A stretch of 49,446 nucleotides of DNA from Pseudomonadota bacterium (GTDB lineage: Bacteria > Pseudomonadota > Alphaproteobacteria > Sphingomonadales > Sphingomonadaceae): the NCBI GenBank assembly GCA_023416515.1, contig JAEZHP010000182.1, positions 1 through 49,446 of the forward strand, given 5' to 3'. Of the stretch, positions 14,734 through 23,919 are shown one piece after another (position 1 is the first letter of the stretch; each line of letters opens with the position of its first letter). The notes beneath the pieces are model-generated. The model did no database searches. It saw only the letters and a program-made list of their open reading frames with translations, and was not told the DNA's origin. Position numbers and translations under genes: made by a program.

Positions 14734-17700
14734 TCAGAAGCTGAAGTCGCTGACTCCGAGCGGGTGAGCGTCGGTAACCACCACGACCACCTCAAAGTCG
14801 GCGACGCCGTCGCCGTTGACGTCGCCTGACACCGTCCAGATCGGCCCGCTGGTGTTCACCGCGCGCAGCTCGCCCGCCGTGTTGGAAAAGGCGGAATTGC
14901 CGATGAAGCTGAACGCTTGATTCCCAACCACGTTGGCGTTGGCGTCGATCCTCGACAGATCGATCAGGTCGCCGAGCGTGAAGTCTTGGATGCCGTCGCG
15001 TCCCGCCGGGGTCGACTCGCTGACATTGTCGTAGCGGAAAATGTCCGCGCCGCCGCCGCCGGTGAGGGTATCCGCCCCGTTCCGCCCGACCAGGATATCG
15101 TTCCCGGCGCCGCCGGTCAGTACATCGTTGCCGGCGCCGCCGAAGATCCGGAACGTGCCGTCGAGTTCAGCCGAGCCGTTGAACGTCAGCGTTTCGGTCG
15201 CACGCAGCTTCGCGCCGTCGACGGTCAGTTGCACGCCGGCCGCCACGTTGCCGTTGTGCATCGTGAGGTTGTAATCGTAATTGTCGCCGAGCGCGCCGAA
15301 GCGGGTGTCGTGCGCGGAGAGCAGGCCGAAGCTTTCGATGCTGATCAGCTGCCCCGCACCGAAGGTGATCGTGTAATCGCCGCGAAGGGCGAGCTGGTCT
15401 ATTCCCGCTCCGCCGTTGATGACGTCGCTCGAGCCCCACTGCCCGGCCGCGCCGAACAGGAACACGTCGTTCTGATTGCCCCCGGTCAGCGTGTCGGCCC
15501 CGCCGCCGCCATAGATGAAGAAGCTCCCATCGGTCTCGGCGGAGCCGTTGAACGTGAGATCCTCACCGGCCCGAAGCCGGTTGGCGTCGACCACCAGCTG
15601 GACCCCAGCGGCGACGTTCACGTCGCGCGTGGTGATGTCGTAATCGTAGAAGTTCGTCCCGGGATCGCCGAAGCGCGTGTCGGAGCCGGGAAGGATCGCC
15701 AGCGACTCAATCGAGACGACTCCTGTCCCAAGCGTCAGTCCCGAATAATTGCCCTGGATCGCGATCTGGTCGGTTCCGGCGCCGCCATCGACCTGGTCCG
15801 CACCGGTCAGCGCCCCGAGGAACAGGAAGACGTCGTTTCCGCCGAAGCCGCGGAGGATGTCGTCCCCGCCCTGCTGAACCCAGAAGAAATCGGGATTCGG
15901 CGTGCCGTCCAGCGTGTCGTTGCCGCTCGTCCCGTCGATCCTGCCGTCGGCAGCGAGAGTGATGGCGACCGAGTCGACATCGGTGAGCGTACCCGGGCTC
16001 CCGGTGGCGCCGAGATCGGACGTGGTGATGGTGAGCGTGTCGGAACCGTTATAGTTGAGGTTGCCGCGATAGATCAGCCCGTCGAGCGCGGCGTTGATCG
16101 CCGCGGTCGTGCCGCTGAACGTCATCGTGCTGTCCCCAATGCCGTCGCCAACGCTGAACGAGAGACCGGTGGTTCCCGATAGCGTGAGAACGCCGTGGGC
16201 GACGCTGAGAGTCACCTGCAGAGTCGCCGCGTCCACATCGGAGACGGTGATCGCGTTGACCCCGGAGAAGACCAGGTTGGTATCCTCCGTGCCGGCCCGG
16301 GTCGCGGGCGCGCTGTTCACCGGCGCGTCGTTGACGCTGGCGATGTTGACCGTGACCAGATCGACGTCGAGCCCGGTGGCTCCGGCGCCCTGGCCGCCCC
16401 CCGGTGAGCCGTCGGTGAAGCCGACCGCCAAAGTGACCGATGCCGGCGGATTGTCGCTGCTGTTCGTGTAGCGGACGGACTGGATGACCTCGTCGACCAG
16501 ACTGCTGGTCGCGGGCGCTTCAAGGCTGGTGAAGGTGAAAGAGATGAGGCCGTTGGCGTTGGCGTTGATGTAGCCGAAAATCTGGCCGCCAAGCGTCTTC
16601 AGGTTGATCCCGTCGACGACGAAGTTTGGACCCGCGACGACGCTGAACACGTCCTGCGCATTCGCCGCAGGGTTGCGGTTCACGCTGAACGTCGCTCCGC
16701 CATAGTCGCCGAGACCGCCGTTGCGCGCGTCGAGATCGGCGTCCGAGACGGAGCCGGCGGGCAGGATCGCGACCGCCGTCTGCTCGGTGGCGCTCACCGG
16801 CGAGGACGTGCTCAGCACCGGGGAATCGTTCACCGCCGTGACGTCGACCGTCAGCGTGTTCGGGCTTGGGTCGCTGGCGCCGTCATCGTCGGTGACGGTG
16901 AAGGTGATCGAGCCGAGGCCGCTGCCGTTGGCGTTCGGGCCCGCCCTGAAGCTGACCTTGCCGTCTGCGAGGTCCTGCGCCGTGTAGGTCGCCGGGAAGG
17001 TCGACACCAGGATCGGCGCGCCCGCACCGGCCGTCCCGTCGGCGTCGAAATAGATGCCCCCGCCGGTGACCGAGGAGATGGTGACACTCGCCAAGGTCCC
17101 GTCGACGTCGCTGAAGCCAAGGTCGCTCGCCTGGATGAGCCGGAACGTGTCCTCGATCGCGGTGATCGTCGAGCTCGTTCCCGACGGCTCGTCGTTGACG
17201 TCGGTGACCGCGATGGTCGCAGTCGCGTTGTTGCTGTTCGAGTCGCCGTCGTTGACGACAACGGTGATCGAACGCGACACATTGGTGCCGCCGTCGGTCG
17301 GGTTGTCTCCGGAGTTGGAGAAGGTGATCGCCGCGATCGCCGCCTGGAAGTCGGCCGCGCTGGTCCCGGGCGCCGCCGTCAGGATGACGGTCGTCGCGGT
17401 GCTCGAACCGTCGAGGCTGATCGTCCCCGGCAGAGTGCCGACGTTGAGGACGTCGCCGGGTTCGGGGTTGGTTAGGGTTATGGTGGCGGTGACAATATCG
17501 TCGCCAACATCGGTGTCGGTGATCGACACGTCGGTGTCGGCGATCCGGACGGCCGGGCCGCCTTCGGTGAAGCTTCCCGAATAGCCGGTGCCGACGCTGG
17601 TGCTGTCGTCGGCGTCGAGGTCGAGGACCGGAGCGATGTTGGCGGGGGTGACCTGCTCGCTCAGAACCACGGTGCCGGTCGAATAGGCCGTCGATCCGCC

Positions 17701-20700
17701 GGTCGCCCCGGGGCCCGAGATGTCGACGAGCTGGCCGAAAGTGATCCCGAAGCCGAGGCTGTTGTCGATCAGGTTCACGGTCAGGGTCGGCGCGGCGCCG
17801 GTGAAGTCCAGCGCCGGATTGAAGCGGATGAAGGTGCCCGCCCCGATCAACAGCGCCGACGCGGTCGAACGCGCCCCGATGTCGACCCAGGTCGAGGTGT
17901 TCGAGTTGAAATATTGCCACTGGCCGGCCGCAGGGTTCGAGCCGTTGGCGACCACCGCGACGCCCGAGAAGGAGCCCGGCGACGAGCCGCCCGGATTGCC
18001 GACGCTGAACTGAGCGTCGGCGGCGTCGGAATATTGCGGCTGGAACAGGGACGAGACGGTCTGGCCGCCGGTCGGCGAGTCCTCGACGATCGGATCAGCG
18101 TCGACGGTACCGTCGCCGATCACCACCGGGGCGTCGTTGACCGCGGTGACGTGAATCGAGACCGTGTCGCTGTCCTGCTCGCTGGTCGCGGTTCCGGAGG
18201 TGCCCGGGTCGATCCCGGTATTGCCGTTGTCGTTCGTCGTGATGGTGAGGGTTCGGTCGCCATTATAATCGGCGCCCGGATTATAGACGAGGCCATTGAG
18301 CGCATTGTTGATCGCTGCCAGGCTGCCGGTCAGCGACACGTTGTTGGTGCCGTCGCCGGTGAAGCTGACGAGGCCGGCGGTCCCGCCCAAGGTCAGAATG
18401 CCTGTCTGGATCGACAGGGTGACGGTGAGGTTGCCCGCGCCGACGTCGGGGTCGTCGACCGAGATGAGGTTGCCGTTCGCCACGGAGAAGGTGAGCGTGC
18501 CGTCCTCGTTGAACGTCTGGGTCGCCAGCGGCACCGAATTGACCGGCGGCGAGTTGGTGTCGACGAAGCCGATGTCGAGCGTGTTGTTGGTGTCGTTGCC
18601 CGGCCCCGCGGTCGGCTCCTGGCCGAGGTCGAGCCGGATCGCCCGGGTCGCGGCATAGCCGGTGAAGCCCTGGCCGTTATTGTCGTTGTCGGTATTGGTG
18701 TTGGGGTCGGCCGCGGCGACCAGCACCGAACTCGACACGCGCCCTTCGAGGGCTCCGCCGCTCAGGAAGTTCGACGCGTTGACCCGCACGATATAGTCGC
18801 CATTGGCGAGGAAGTTGAACGCGTAGAAGCCGTTGGCGTCGGTGGTCACGGTCAGCGCGGTGCCGGTGCCGTTCGCGGCGGGCGTATCGACGCCCGGCTG
18901 GTAGCCGGCGCCGCCGCCAAGCTCGTTGTAGCCGATATAGAGGTCGACCCCGTCGTCATAGACGCCGTTATTGTTGGTGTCGGCGAACAGGGTGAGGCTG
19001 ACATTGGCGATTCCGCTCTCGCCCGCGTCGAAGATGCCGTTGCCGTTGGCGTCGAGGAACACCCTGTCGCCGAGGGTCAGAGAGTCGACCGCCAGCAGCT
19101 CGCTGTTGGTGCTCGCGCTCTGGACCGCCCCCGCGGGCACGTCGCGCCAGCTGATGTCGGCGTCGTTGTTGAAATATTGGACCAGCCGGTCCTCGCCCTG
19201 AGCGTCGACCGTGGAATCGTACTGGACGACGAAGGCGTTGTCGCCCGGCACCGTCCCGACCACCACCGGCCCGAGCTGGAAGACCGGGTGCGGGATCGAG
19301 CCCGGGACCGCGCCCGCGGCCTGGCCGTCGGCCGGAAGCCGGCGCTCGCCCTCATAGGCATAGCCGTACATGAGGTCGTCGCGGGCGGCGAGATTGTAGG
19401 TGTCGCCAAGACCGGCCTGGTGGCCGAGCTCGTGCATCAGGACGGTGAGGAGATCGACTCCCTCGGCCGCCGCACCGCCGGTCGCGGTGAGGCGAGTGCC
19501 GGTTCCGGAATATTCCTCGTCGGCGCCCGGGGTGGTGTCGAGGAACCAGCCGGCACGGCCGCCGTCATTGTCGATATAGATGGTCGAGCCGTCGCTCATG
19601 CCGAGCTGGACCCCGGTCATGTCGGCGACCGAGAAGGTGGCCGCGCGCATCGCAGCGACCTGCTCCGCAGTGGCGCCGGCGTCGATCCAGCGCTGGATCG
19701 CGGCGTTGACGAGATAGTCGAGCTCGGCCTGGGTCACGACGCCGTCGTCGACGATGATCGGGTGGACCGTGTCGCCCGGAAGCTCGCCGGCATTGTCGGT
19801 CTTGCCGCCGGTGCCGCCGGTCGCGGTATCGTCGTCTGACGGAGGCGGAAGCTGGTCGGGATGGCCGCCGCCCTTTTCGTTCGAATCGGGCGAGAAGGCC
19901 TGAGGCGGCTCGGGCGCCAGCATCATCGGCGGCGGCGGCAGGGTCGGCGTTTGCGGAAGAGTGGGATTGGCGCCGCCCGGCGTGTTGCCGAAGGTGCCCG
20001 GCGTACCGCCCAGGGCTGCACTGGCCGTACCGTTGCCGCCCGGACCATTCTGGGTCTGCATGTGGGTGGCGAACGCGGCCGCGTCATTCGAGGCGCCGCC
20101 ATAGCCCGGGCTCTGAAGCTGCGCGCCGTTGTGGGTGATGTACCGCGCGTCGGTGGTCTGACCGCCCGAATAAGTGTTGTCCCAGGTGTTGTTGTCGACG
20201 AGCACCCGGATGACGTTGCCGAACGGGCCGCCAGATGACGCGCCGGCCTGAACGGTGAAGGCGCGAAGCGAGTTGGTCGGGTCGGCGCCGGTAACCAGAT
20301 TGTTGGTCACCGTGATGTTCATGGTGCCGTTGCTGCCGTTGACGACGCCGGCGGCCGCCGAGACGTCGATCGCGCTGCCGCTGCCGAAATCGTAGATGTT
20401 GTTGCCGGTGACCAGCGCGTTCATCGTTCCGGAGCCGGTCATTCGGACCTGGATTGCGCCCGACGTCTCTGGCCCGGAATCGGCGACCCCGTTGGTGCCG
20501 ATATTGTTGCTCTGAATCGTCGCCTCGATCAGGGACGCGGAGCTCACGTCGACGGCGTTCAGATTGATCGCGAAGCCCCCAGTCGTGTCGGTGATGGTGT
20601 TACCGGAGATGAGCAGGCGAAGGTCGGCGCTGCCCGCCGGGCTGATCGTGACGCCGCTGCCCGCCGCGAGATTGCCCTGGCTGTTGCTGAGATTGTTGTT

Positions 20701-23679
20701 GGTGAAGGTGATGTGACTGGAGCCGCTCGCGCTGTTGTTGGTCGAGAACTGGAAATGGTCGCCGTCGGCGTTGGTGAAGATCGAACTGGTGATGAGCGCG
20801 ATGATGTTGGCTGTGTTGTTCGCCTGGAGGATCAGATTGTCGTCGCTGAACGCGGTCGGGGCGCCGAAGGTGAAGTTCGACCCGGTGACCGTGACGTTGA
20901 GGGTCCCGGTGTCGTTGAGGACCGAGAAATTGTCGTCGGCATTGGCGTTGAACGTCGAATTGGTGACGACGAGATTGCCGCTGGCGTTGGTCAGATAGAC
21001 TCCGCCCTCGCCGACCGCGTTGCCGTTGGTGCTGGACGTGACGTTGGTCAGCGACAGGCCGGTGACCCCGGTGCCGACGATCCCACTGCCGCCAGAGCCG
21101 GTAATGGTCACTCCAGTGAGGCTGACCGGGCCGGTGTTGGTGAGCTGGATGCCGTCGTTCGTGCTGTTGACGATCGATCCGCCCGAGCCGTTGACGCCCG
21201 CCGTCCCGACGACCGTGAAGGCGCCGGTGCCGGTGCCGTTGAGGATGATCCCGCTCGCGGCGCCGCTGGTGTTGACGGTGTTGAAGGTGACCCCGGCTGC
21301 GCCGATGTCGGTGCCCTGAATGTTGACCGCGGTGCCGGCTCCGGTGCTCACCGTGTTGCTGTTGCCGGTGACGGTCACCGAGCCGCCGGTGGCGTTGGCC
21401 GAAAGGCCCGCGCCTCCGGTGGTGGTGATGTCGAGGCTTCCGCCGGTGAAGTTGATCGCGGCGCTGTTGTTGGTGACGTTGACCGCCGTGTTCGCGCCCG
21501 TGGTCAGGGTGATCTGCGATCCGGTGAAGTTGATCGTTCCGCCGCTGTTGGTGATGTCGATGCCGCCGGCGCCGCCGGTGCTCGAAAGGTTTCCAGAGAG
21601 GGTAATGGTGCCGGTACTATGGCCATTGATGTCCACCAAATTCTGATTGGCGGTGTTGTTGGAAATGCTGGCCCCAATCGTCACGTTACCGGTCCCGCCG
21701 GCAATGAAGAGGCTAGTGGAAGCAGCGTCGTTCGTCGCGCCGATCGTTCCGCCGCCGATGCTTACGCTGTTGTTGCTGCTTGAGATAACAACGCCGTAGC
21801 CGGCCGTAGCGTCGATATCGACGCTGGAAATATTGACAGTGCCATTGCCCGCACCTTCGATGAATATGCCGTCGCTGGCGACGGTGTTGGCGCCGGTCCC
21901 GATGGTGACGGTACCGAAGCTGAAATTGGCGGCCGAGCCGGTGCCGATCTGCAAACCCACGCCCGTCGCGGTGCCCGCGACCGTGACGTTGCCGCCGTTG
22001 AACGTATTTCCGGTGCCGTCGAGGTTGTTGATAAGAACCGCCGCAATGCCGGTGACGCTTCCTGTCGCCGCTATGGTTCCGAAGGTGATGCCGTTCGAGC
22101 CGACCGAGCCGCCGTTGATGTTGACCATCTGGCCGGTGGTCGATGCGATGGTGTTGCCGCTGCCCTGGACGTTGAGGGTGCCGCCATTGGTCATGGTCAG
22201 GCCGACGCCGGTGGTCGTCGTGATGTCGAGGCCGTTGCCGCCGCCGGAGAAGTTGACCGTGCCGCTGTTGTTGGTGAGAGTCAGAGCGTTGCTCGTCGTC
22301 GTGCTGAGCGAGACGGTGGAGCTGAACGTGATCGTGCCGGCATTGCCGTCGATGACGATTCCGGGGCCCGCGGTCTCGTTCACCGCTCCCGAGAAGGTGA
22401 CGGTTCCGCCGGTGCGGTCCTGAATCTCGATGGCGTTGGTCGCCGACCCGCCATTGTTGGTGAGGGCGCCGGTATAGGTGATGTCGATGCTTCCGCCCGA
22501 GCTAGCGGTGCCGCCGCCGGCCACGCCGACGAGGAAGCCCTGGGCCGTCGCTGTGTCGATGGTGCCGCCATTGGCGGTGAAGCTCCCGGTCAGCGGATTG
22601 GTGCCGCTGCCAGCGAGCTGAACGCCCTCGGCGGTCGATCCGGACGAGCTCAGGCTGGTGAGGGTGACGTTGAGGTTGCCGCCCTGGTCGATGTCGACCG
22701 CCTGGCCGTTGCCGGTGATCGACGAATTGGCCATCGTGAAGCTGCCGACGGTGCCGCCGCCGTCGCGCAGATTGGTGGTGCCGTTATTGTCGCCGTCGAG
22801 ATTGATCCCCTGGATCTCGTTCCCAGTCGACAGCGTCACCCCGTAATTGGTGTTGGTGGCGCTGCTCGAGTTGATCGTCGACTGGTTGGTCGAGACGCCG
22901 ATGCTGATCCCGTTGACCACGAAGCTGTGGGCGTCGCCGAACAGCTTCTGCCCGGATTCGAGCGTGATCCCGCCATTAATGGCGTTGGCGCCGCGGTCGT
23001 AGATGAAGATGGTGTCGTTGGCGCCGTCGACATCGTCGTCGCCGACGATCCCGTCGGCGGGCCCGACCCGGCCGGTGCCGGCGGTGCCGTCGTCGTTGAG
23101 CGGCTGAAGCGAGGTGAACGGCTTGAGATAGGAGCCGTCCGGGGCGCCGTTGGCGCCGGCATAATTGGCGTCGACGTACCAGATCTGGCCGCTGATCGTG
23201 ACGTTCACGGTGCCCGCGAAGCCGGCGACGTTGGTCAGGCCCTGCGCGTCGGCGACCGAATAGTTGAACTGGGCGGCGCCCTGGTAGCCGGTCTCCGGAA
23301 CGAAGGTGACCGTCTGCGCGACCGTGTCGATGGTCACGGTGCCGTGGACGGCGCCGGAGACTCCGGTGATCGTCATCGTCGCGTTGCTGCCGTCGGGGTC
23401 GATGTCGTTGCCCAGCAGTTCGGCGAAGGTGTAGGTCTTGGGGGTGTTGCCGCTGATCGTCGACAGGTCGTCGACCGCCATCGGGCCGATCTTCACGGAT
23501 CCGGGAACGAGGGTGGAGCCGTTCAGAAGGTCCTGGATGGTGACGTCGAACGCCGTCGTTCCGGTGTTGTGGAAGGTCAGCGTGGTGCGGAGGACATCGC
23601 CGGCATCCGCGACATTGTCGCCGTCAGAATCGGTGACGAGCAGAGTCGAACGCGTGCGAACGCTGAAATTGGCCGGCAT
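14734..23679 (-). CDS. Giant secreted RTX/cadherin-like adhesin with embedded metzincin motif
   Basis: This is a single 2981-residue frame; its ATG at 23679 has GGGGGA upstream. There is no N-terminal signal peptide. The order is: Ca-binding and cadherin-like start (1-165); a long Gly/Thr/Asn-rich beta-helix-type region (about 180-1180); a Pro-rich linker (about 1230-1260); a protease-like segment with HELGHQAGLGD at 1416-1426 and Met-turn M1437; an SdrD-B-like part with EF-hand loops (about 1535-1700); cadherin-like repeats (about 1710-2570); and RTX-type GGxGxD repeats (about 2577-2890). The C-terminus ends in hydrophobic DFSF. This architecture indicates type I secretion through a C-terminal signal. 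No secretion ABC/MFP genes lie in the window. The protein is very poor in Lys and Cys, as expected for such adhesins. Confidence 0.88.
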   Translation of the reverse strand: MPANFSVRTRSTLLVTDSDGDNVADAGDVLRTTLTFHNTGTTAFDVTIQDLLNGSTLVPGSVKIGPMAVDDLSTISGNTPKTYTFAELLGNDIDPDGSNATMTITGVSGAVHGTVTIDTVAQTVTFVPETGYQGAAQFNYSVADAQGLTNVAGFAGTVNVTISGQIWYVDANYAGANGAPDGSYLKPFTSLQPLNDDGTAGTGRVGPADGIVGDDDVDGANDTIFIYDRGANAINGGITLESGQKLFGDAHSFVVNGISIGVSTNQSTINSSSATNTNYGVTLSTGNEIQGINLDGDNNGTTNLRDGGGTVGSFTMANSSITGNGQAVDIDQGGNLNVTLTSLSSSGSTAEGVQLAGSGTNPLTGSFTANGGTIDTATAQGFLVGVAGGGTASSGGSIDITYTGALTNNGGSATNAIEIQDRTGGTVTFSGAVNETAGPGIVIDGNAGTITFSSTVSLSTTTSNALTLTNNSGTVNFSGGGNGLDITTTTGVGLTMTNGGTLNVQGSGNTIASTTGQMVNINGGSVGSNGITFGTIAATGSVTGIAAVLINNLDGTGNTFNGGNVTVAGTATGVGLQIGTGSAANFSFGTVTIGTGANTVASDGIFIEGAGNGTVNISSVDIDATAGYGVVISSSNNSVSIGGGTIGATNDAASTSLFIAGGTGNVTIGASISNNTANQNLVDINGHSTGTITLSGNLSSTGGAGGIDITNSGGTINFTGSQITLTTGANTAVNVTNNSAAINFTGGSLDITTTGGAGLSANATGGSVTVTGNSNTVSTGAGTAVNIQGTDIGAAGVTFNTVNTSGAASGIILNGTGTGAFTVVGTAGVNGSGGSIVNSTNDGIQLTNTGPVSLTGVTITGSGGSGIVGTGVTGLSLTNVTSSTNGNAVGEGGVYLTNASGNLVVTNSTFNANADDNFSVLNDTGTLNVTVTGSNFTFGAPTAFSDDNLILQANNTANIIALITSSIFTNADGDHFQFSTNNSASGSSHITFTNNNLSNSQGNLAAGSGVTISPAGSADLRLLISGNTITDTTGGFAINLNAVDVSSASLIEATIQSNNIGTNGVADSGPETSGAIQVRMTGSGTMNALVTGNNIYDFGSGSAIDVSAAAGVVNGSNGTMNITVTNNLVTGADPTNSLRAFTVQAGASSGGPFGNVIRVLVDNNTWDNTYSGGQTTDARYITHNGAQLQSPGYGGASNDAAAFATHMQTQNGPGGNGTASAALGGTPGTFGNTPGGANPTLPQTPTLPPPPMMLAPEPPQAFSPDSNEKGGGHPDQLPPPSDDDTATGGTGGKTDNAGELPGDTVHPIIVDDGVVTQAELDYLVNAAIQRWIDAGATAEQVAAMRAATFSVADMTGVQLGMSDGSTIYIDNDGGRAGWFLDTTPGADEEYSGTGTRLTATGGAAAEGVDLLTVLMHELGHQAGLGDTYNLAARDDLMYGYAYEGERRLPADGQAAGAVPGSIPHPVFQLGPVVVGTVPGDNAFVVQYDSTVDAQGEDRLVQYFNNDADISWRDVPAGAVQSASTNSELLAVDSLTLGDRVFLDANGNGIFDAGESGIANVSLTLFADTNNNGVYDDGVDLYIGYNELGGGAGYQPGVDTPAANGTGTALTVTTDANGFYAFNFLANGDYIVRVNASNFLSGGALEGRVSSSVLVAAADPNTNTDNDNNGQGFTGYAATRAIRLDLGQEPTAGPGNDTNNTLDIGFVDTNSPPVNSVPLATQTFNEDGTLTFSVANGNLISVDDPDVGAGNLTVTLSIQTGILTLGGTAGLVSFTGDGTNNVSLTGSLAAINNALNGLVYNPGADYNGDRTLTITTNDNGNTGIDPGTSGTATSEQDSDTVSIHVTAVNDAPVVIGDGTVDADPIVEDSPTGGQTVSSLFQPQYSDAADAQFSVGNPGGSSPGSFSGVAVVANGSNPAAGQWQYFNSNTSTWVDIGARSTASALLIGAGTFIRFNPALDFTGAAPTLTVNLIDNSLGFGITFGQLVDISGPGATGGSTAYSTGTVVLSEQVTPANIAPVLDLDADDSTSVGTGYSGSFTEGGPAVRIADTDVSITDTDVGDDIVTATITLTNPEPGDVLNVGTLPGTISLDGSSTATTVILTAAPGTSAADFQAAIAAITFSNSGDNPTDGGTNVSRSITVVVNDGDSNSNNATATIAVTDVNDEPSGTSSTITAIEDTFRLIQASDLGFSDVDGTLASVTISSVTGGGIYFDADGTAGAGAPILVSTFPATYTAQDLADGKVSFRAGPNANGSGLGSITFTVTDDDGASDPSPNTLTVDVTAVNDSPVLSTSSPVSATEQTAVAILPAGSVSDADLDARNGGLGDYGGATFSVNRNPAANAQDVFSVVAGPNFVVDGINLKTLGGQIFGYINANANGLISFTFTSLEAPATSSLVDEVIQSVRYTNSSDNPPASVTLAVGFTDGSPGGGQGAGATGLDVDLVTVNIASVNDAPVNSAPATRAGTEDTNLVFSGVNAITVSDVDAATLQVTLSVAHGVLTLSGTTGLSFSVGDGIGDSTMTFSGTTAAINAALDGLIYRGNLNYNGSDTLTITTSDLGATGSPGTLTDVDSVAITLAADGRIDGTSGNDTLDGTPNPDFFWVQQGGDDILRGFGGNDVFLFLGALTGADQVDGGAGTDQIAIQGNYSGLTLGTGVVSIESLAILPGSDTRFGDPGTNFYDYDITTRDVNVAAGVQLVVDANRLRAGEDLTFNGSAETDGSFFIYGGGGADTLTGGNQNDVFLFGAAGQWGSSDVINGGAGIDQLALRGDYTITFGAGQLISIESFGLLSAHDTRFGALGDNYDYNLTMHNGNVAAGVQLTVDGAKLRATETLTFNGSAELDGTFRIFGGAGNDVLTGGAGNDILVGRNGADTLTGGGGADIFRYDNVSESTPAGRDGIQDFTLGDLIDLSRIDANANVVGNQAFSFIGNSAFSNTAGELRAVNTSGPIWTVSGDVNGDGVADFEVVVVVTDAHPLGVSDFSF

Positions 23680-23778
23680 TTTTTGTCCCCCACTGAGGCG
23701 CCCACGCCCTGCGCGCGACTCAAGCGGCTCTCCCAGCCGCGACGGAGGAATTTCGCATGATTCAGATCAACCGGATAG

Positions 23779-23792
23779 AAGGATTCATCCTT
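23779..23792. repeat. Short palindrome upstream of the giant adhesin gene
   Basis: AAGGAT and ATCCTT are 6-base arms separated by two bases, about 100 bases upstream of the giant gene's ATG. It is a possible operator. No regulator is assigned. Confidence 0.3.
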
Positions 23793-23878
23793 TGTTAGGT
23801 TATAGCTTTGCCCCCGCGACGAACGTCCTGAAACGGTTCGGCTTTTCCCGGCGGGTTAAGTGGGATCGATGTGAAGGC

Positions 23879-23907
23879 GGGCGCCGGCGACTGCCGAACC
23901 GGCGCCC
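23879..23907 (-). terminator. Hairpin downstream of the autotransporter gene
   Basis: GGGCGCCGG (23879-23887) and CCGGCGCCC (23899-23907) form a perfect 9-bp stem with an 11-base loop, 12 bases after the autotransporter stop. No T-run follows in the leftward direction, so termination may be partial or the hairpin may stabilise the mRNA end. The 240-base gap between the two genes holds no ORF that I can support. Confidence 0.4.
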
Positions 23908-23919
23908 TGACCCTCCCCT

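Noticed and set aside
17914..19839. 641-residue rightward open frame inside the giant adhesin gene
   Set aside because: Shadow frame created by repetitive GC-rich codons of the adhesin.
14734..23679. Repeat-rich DNA as a CRISPR array
   Set aside because: The repeats are protein-coding, variable and in one open frame; there are no regular short repeats with unique spacers and no cas genes.
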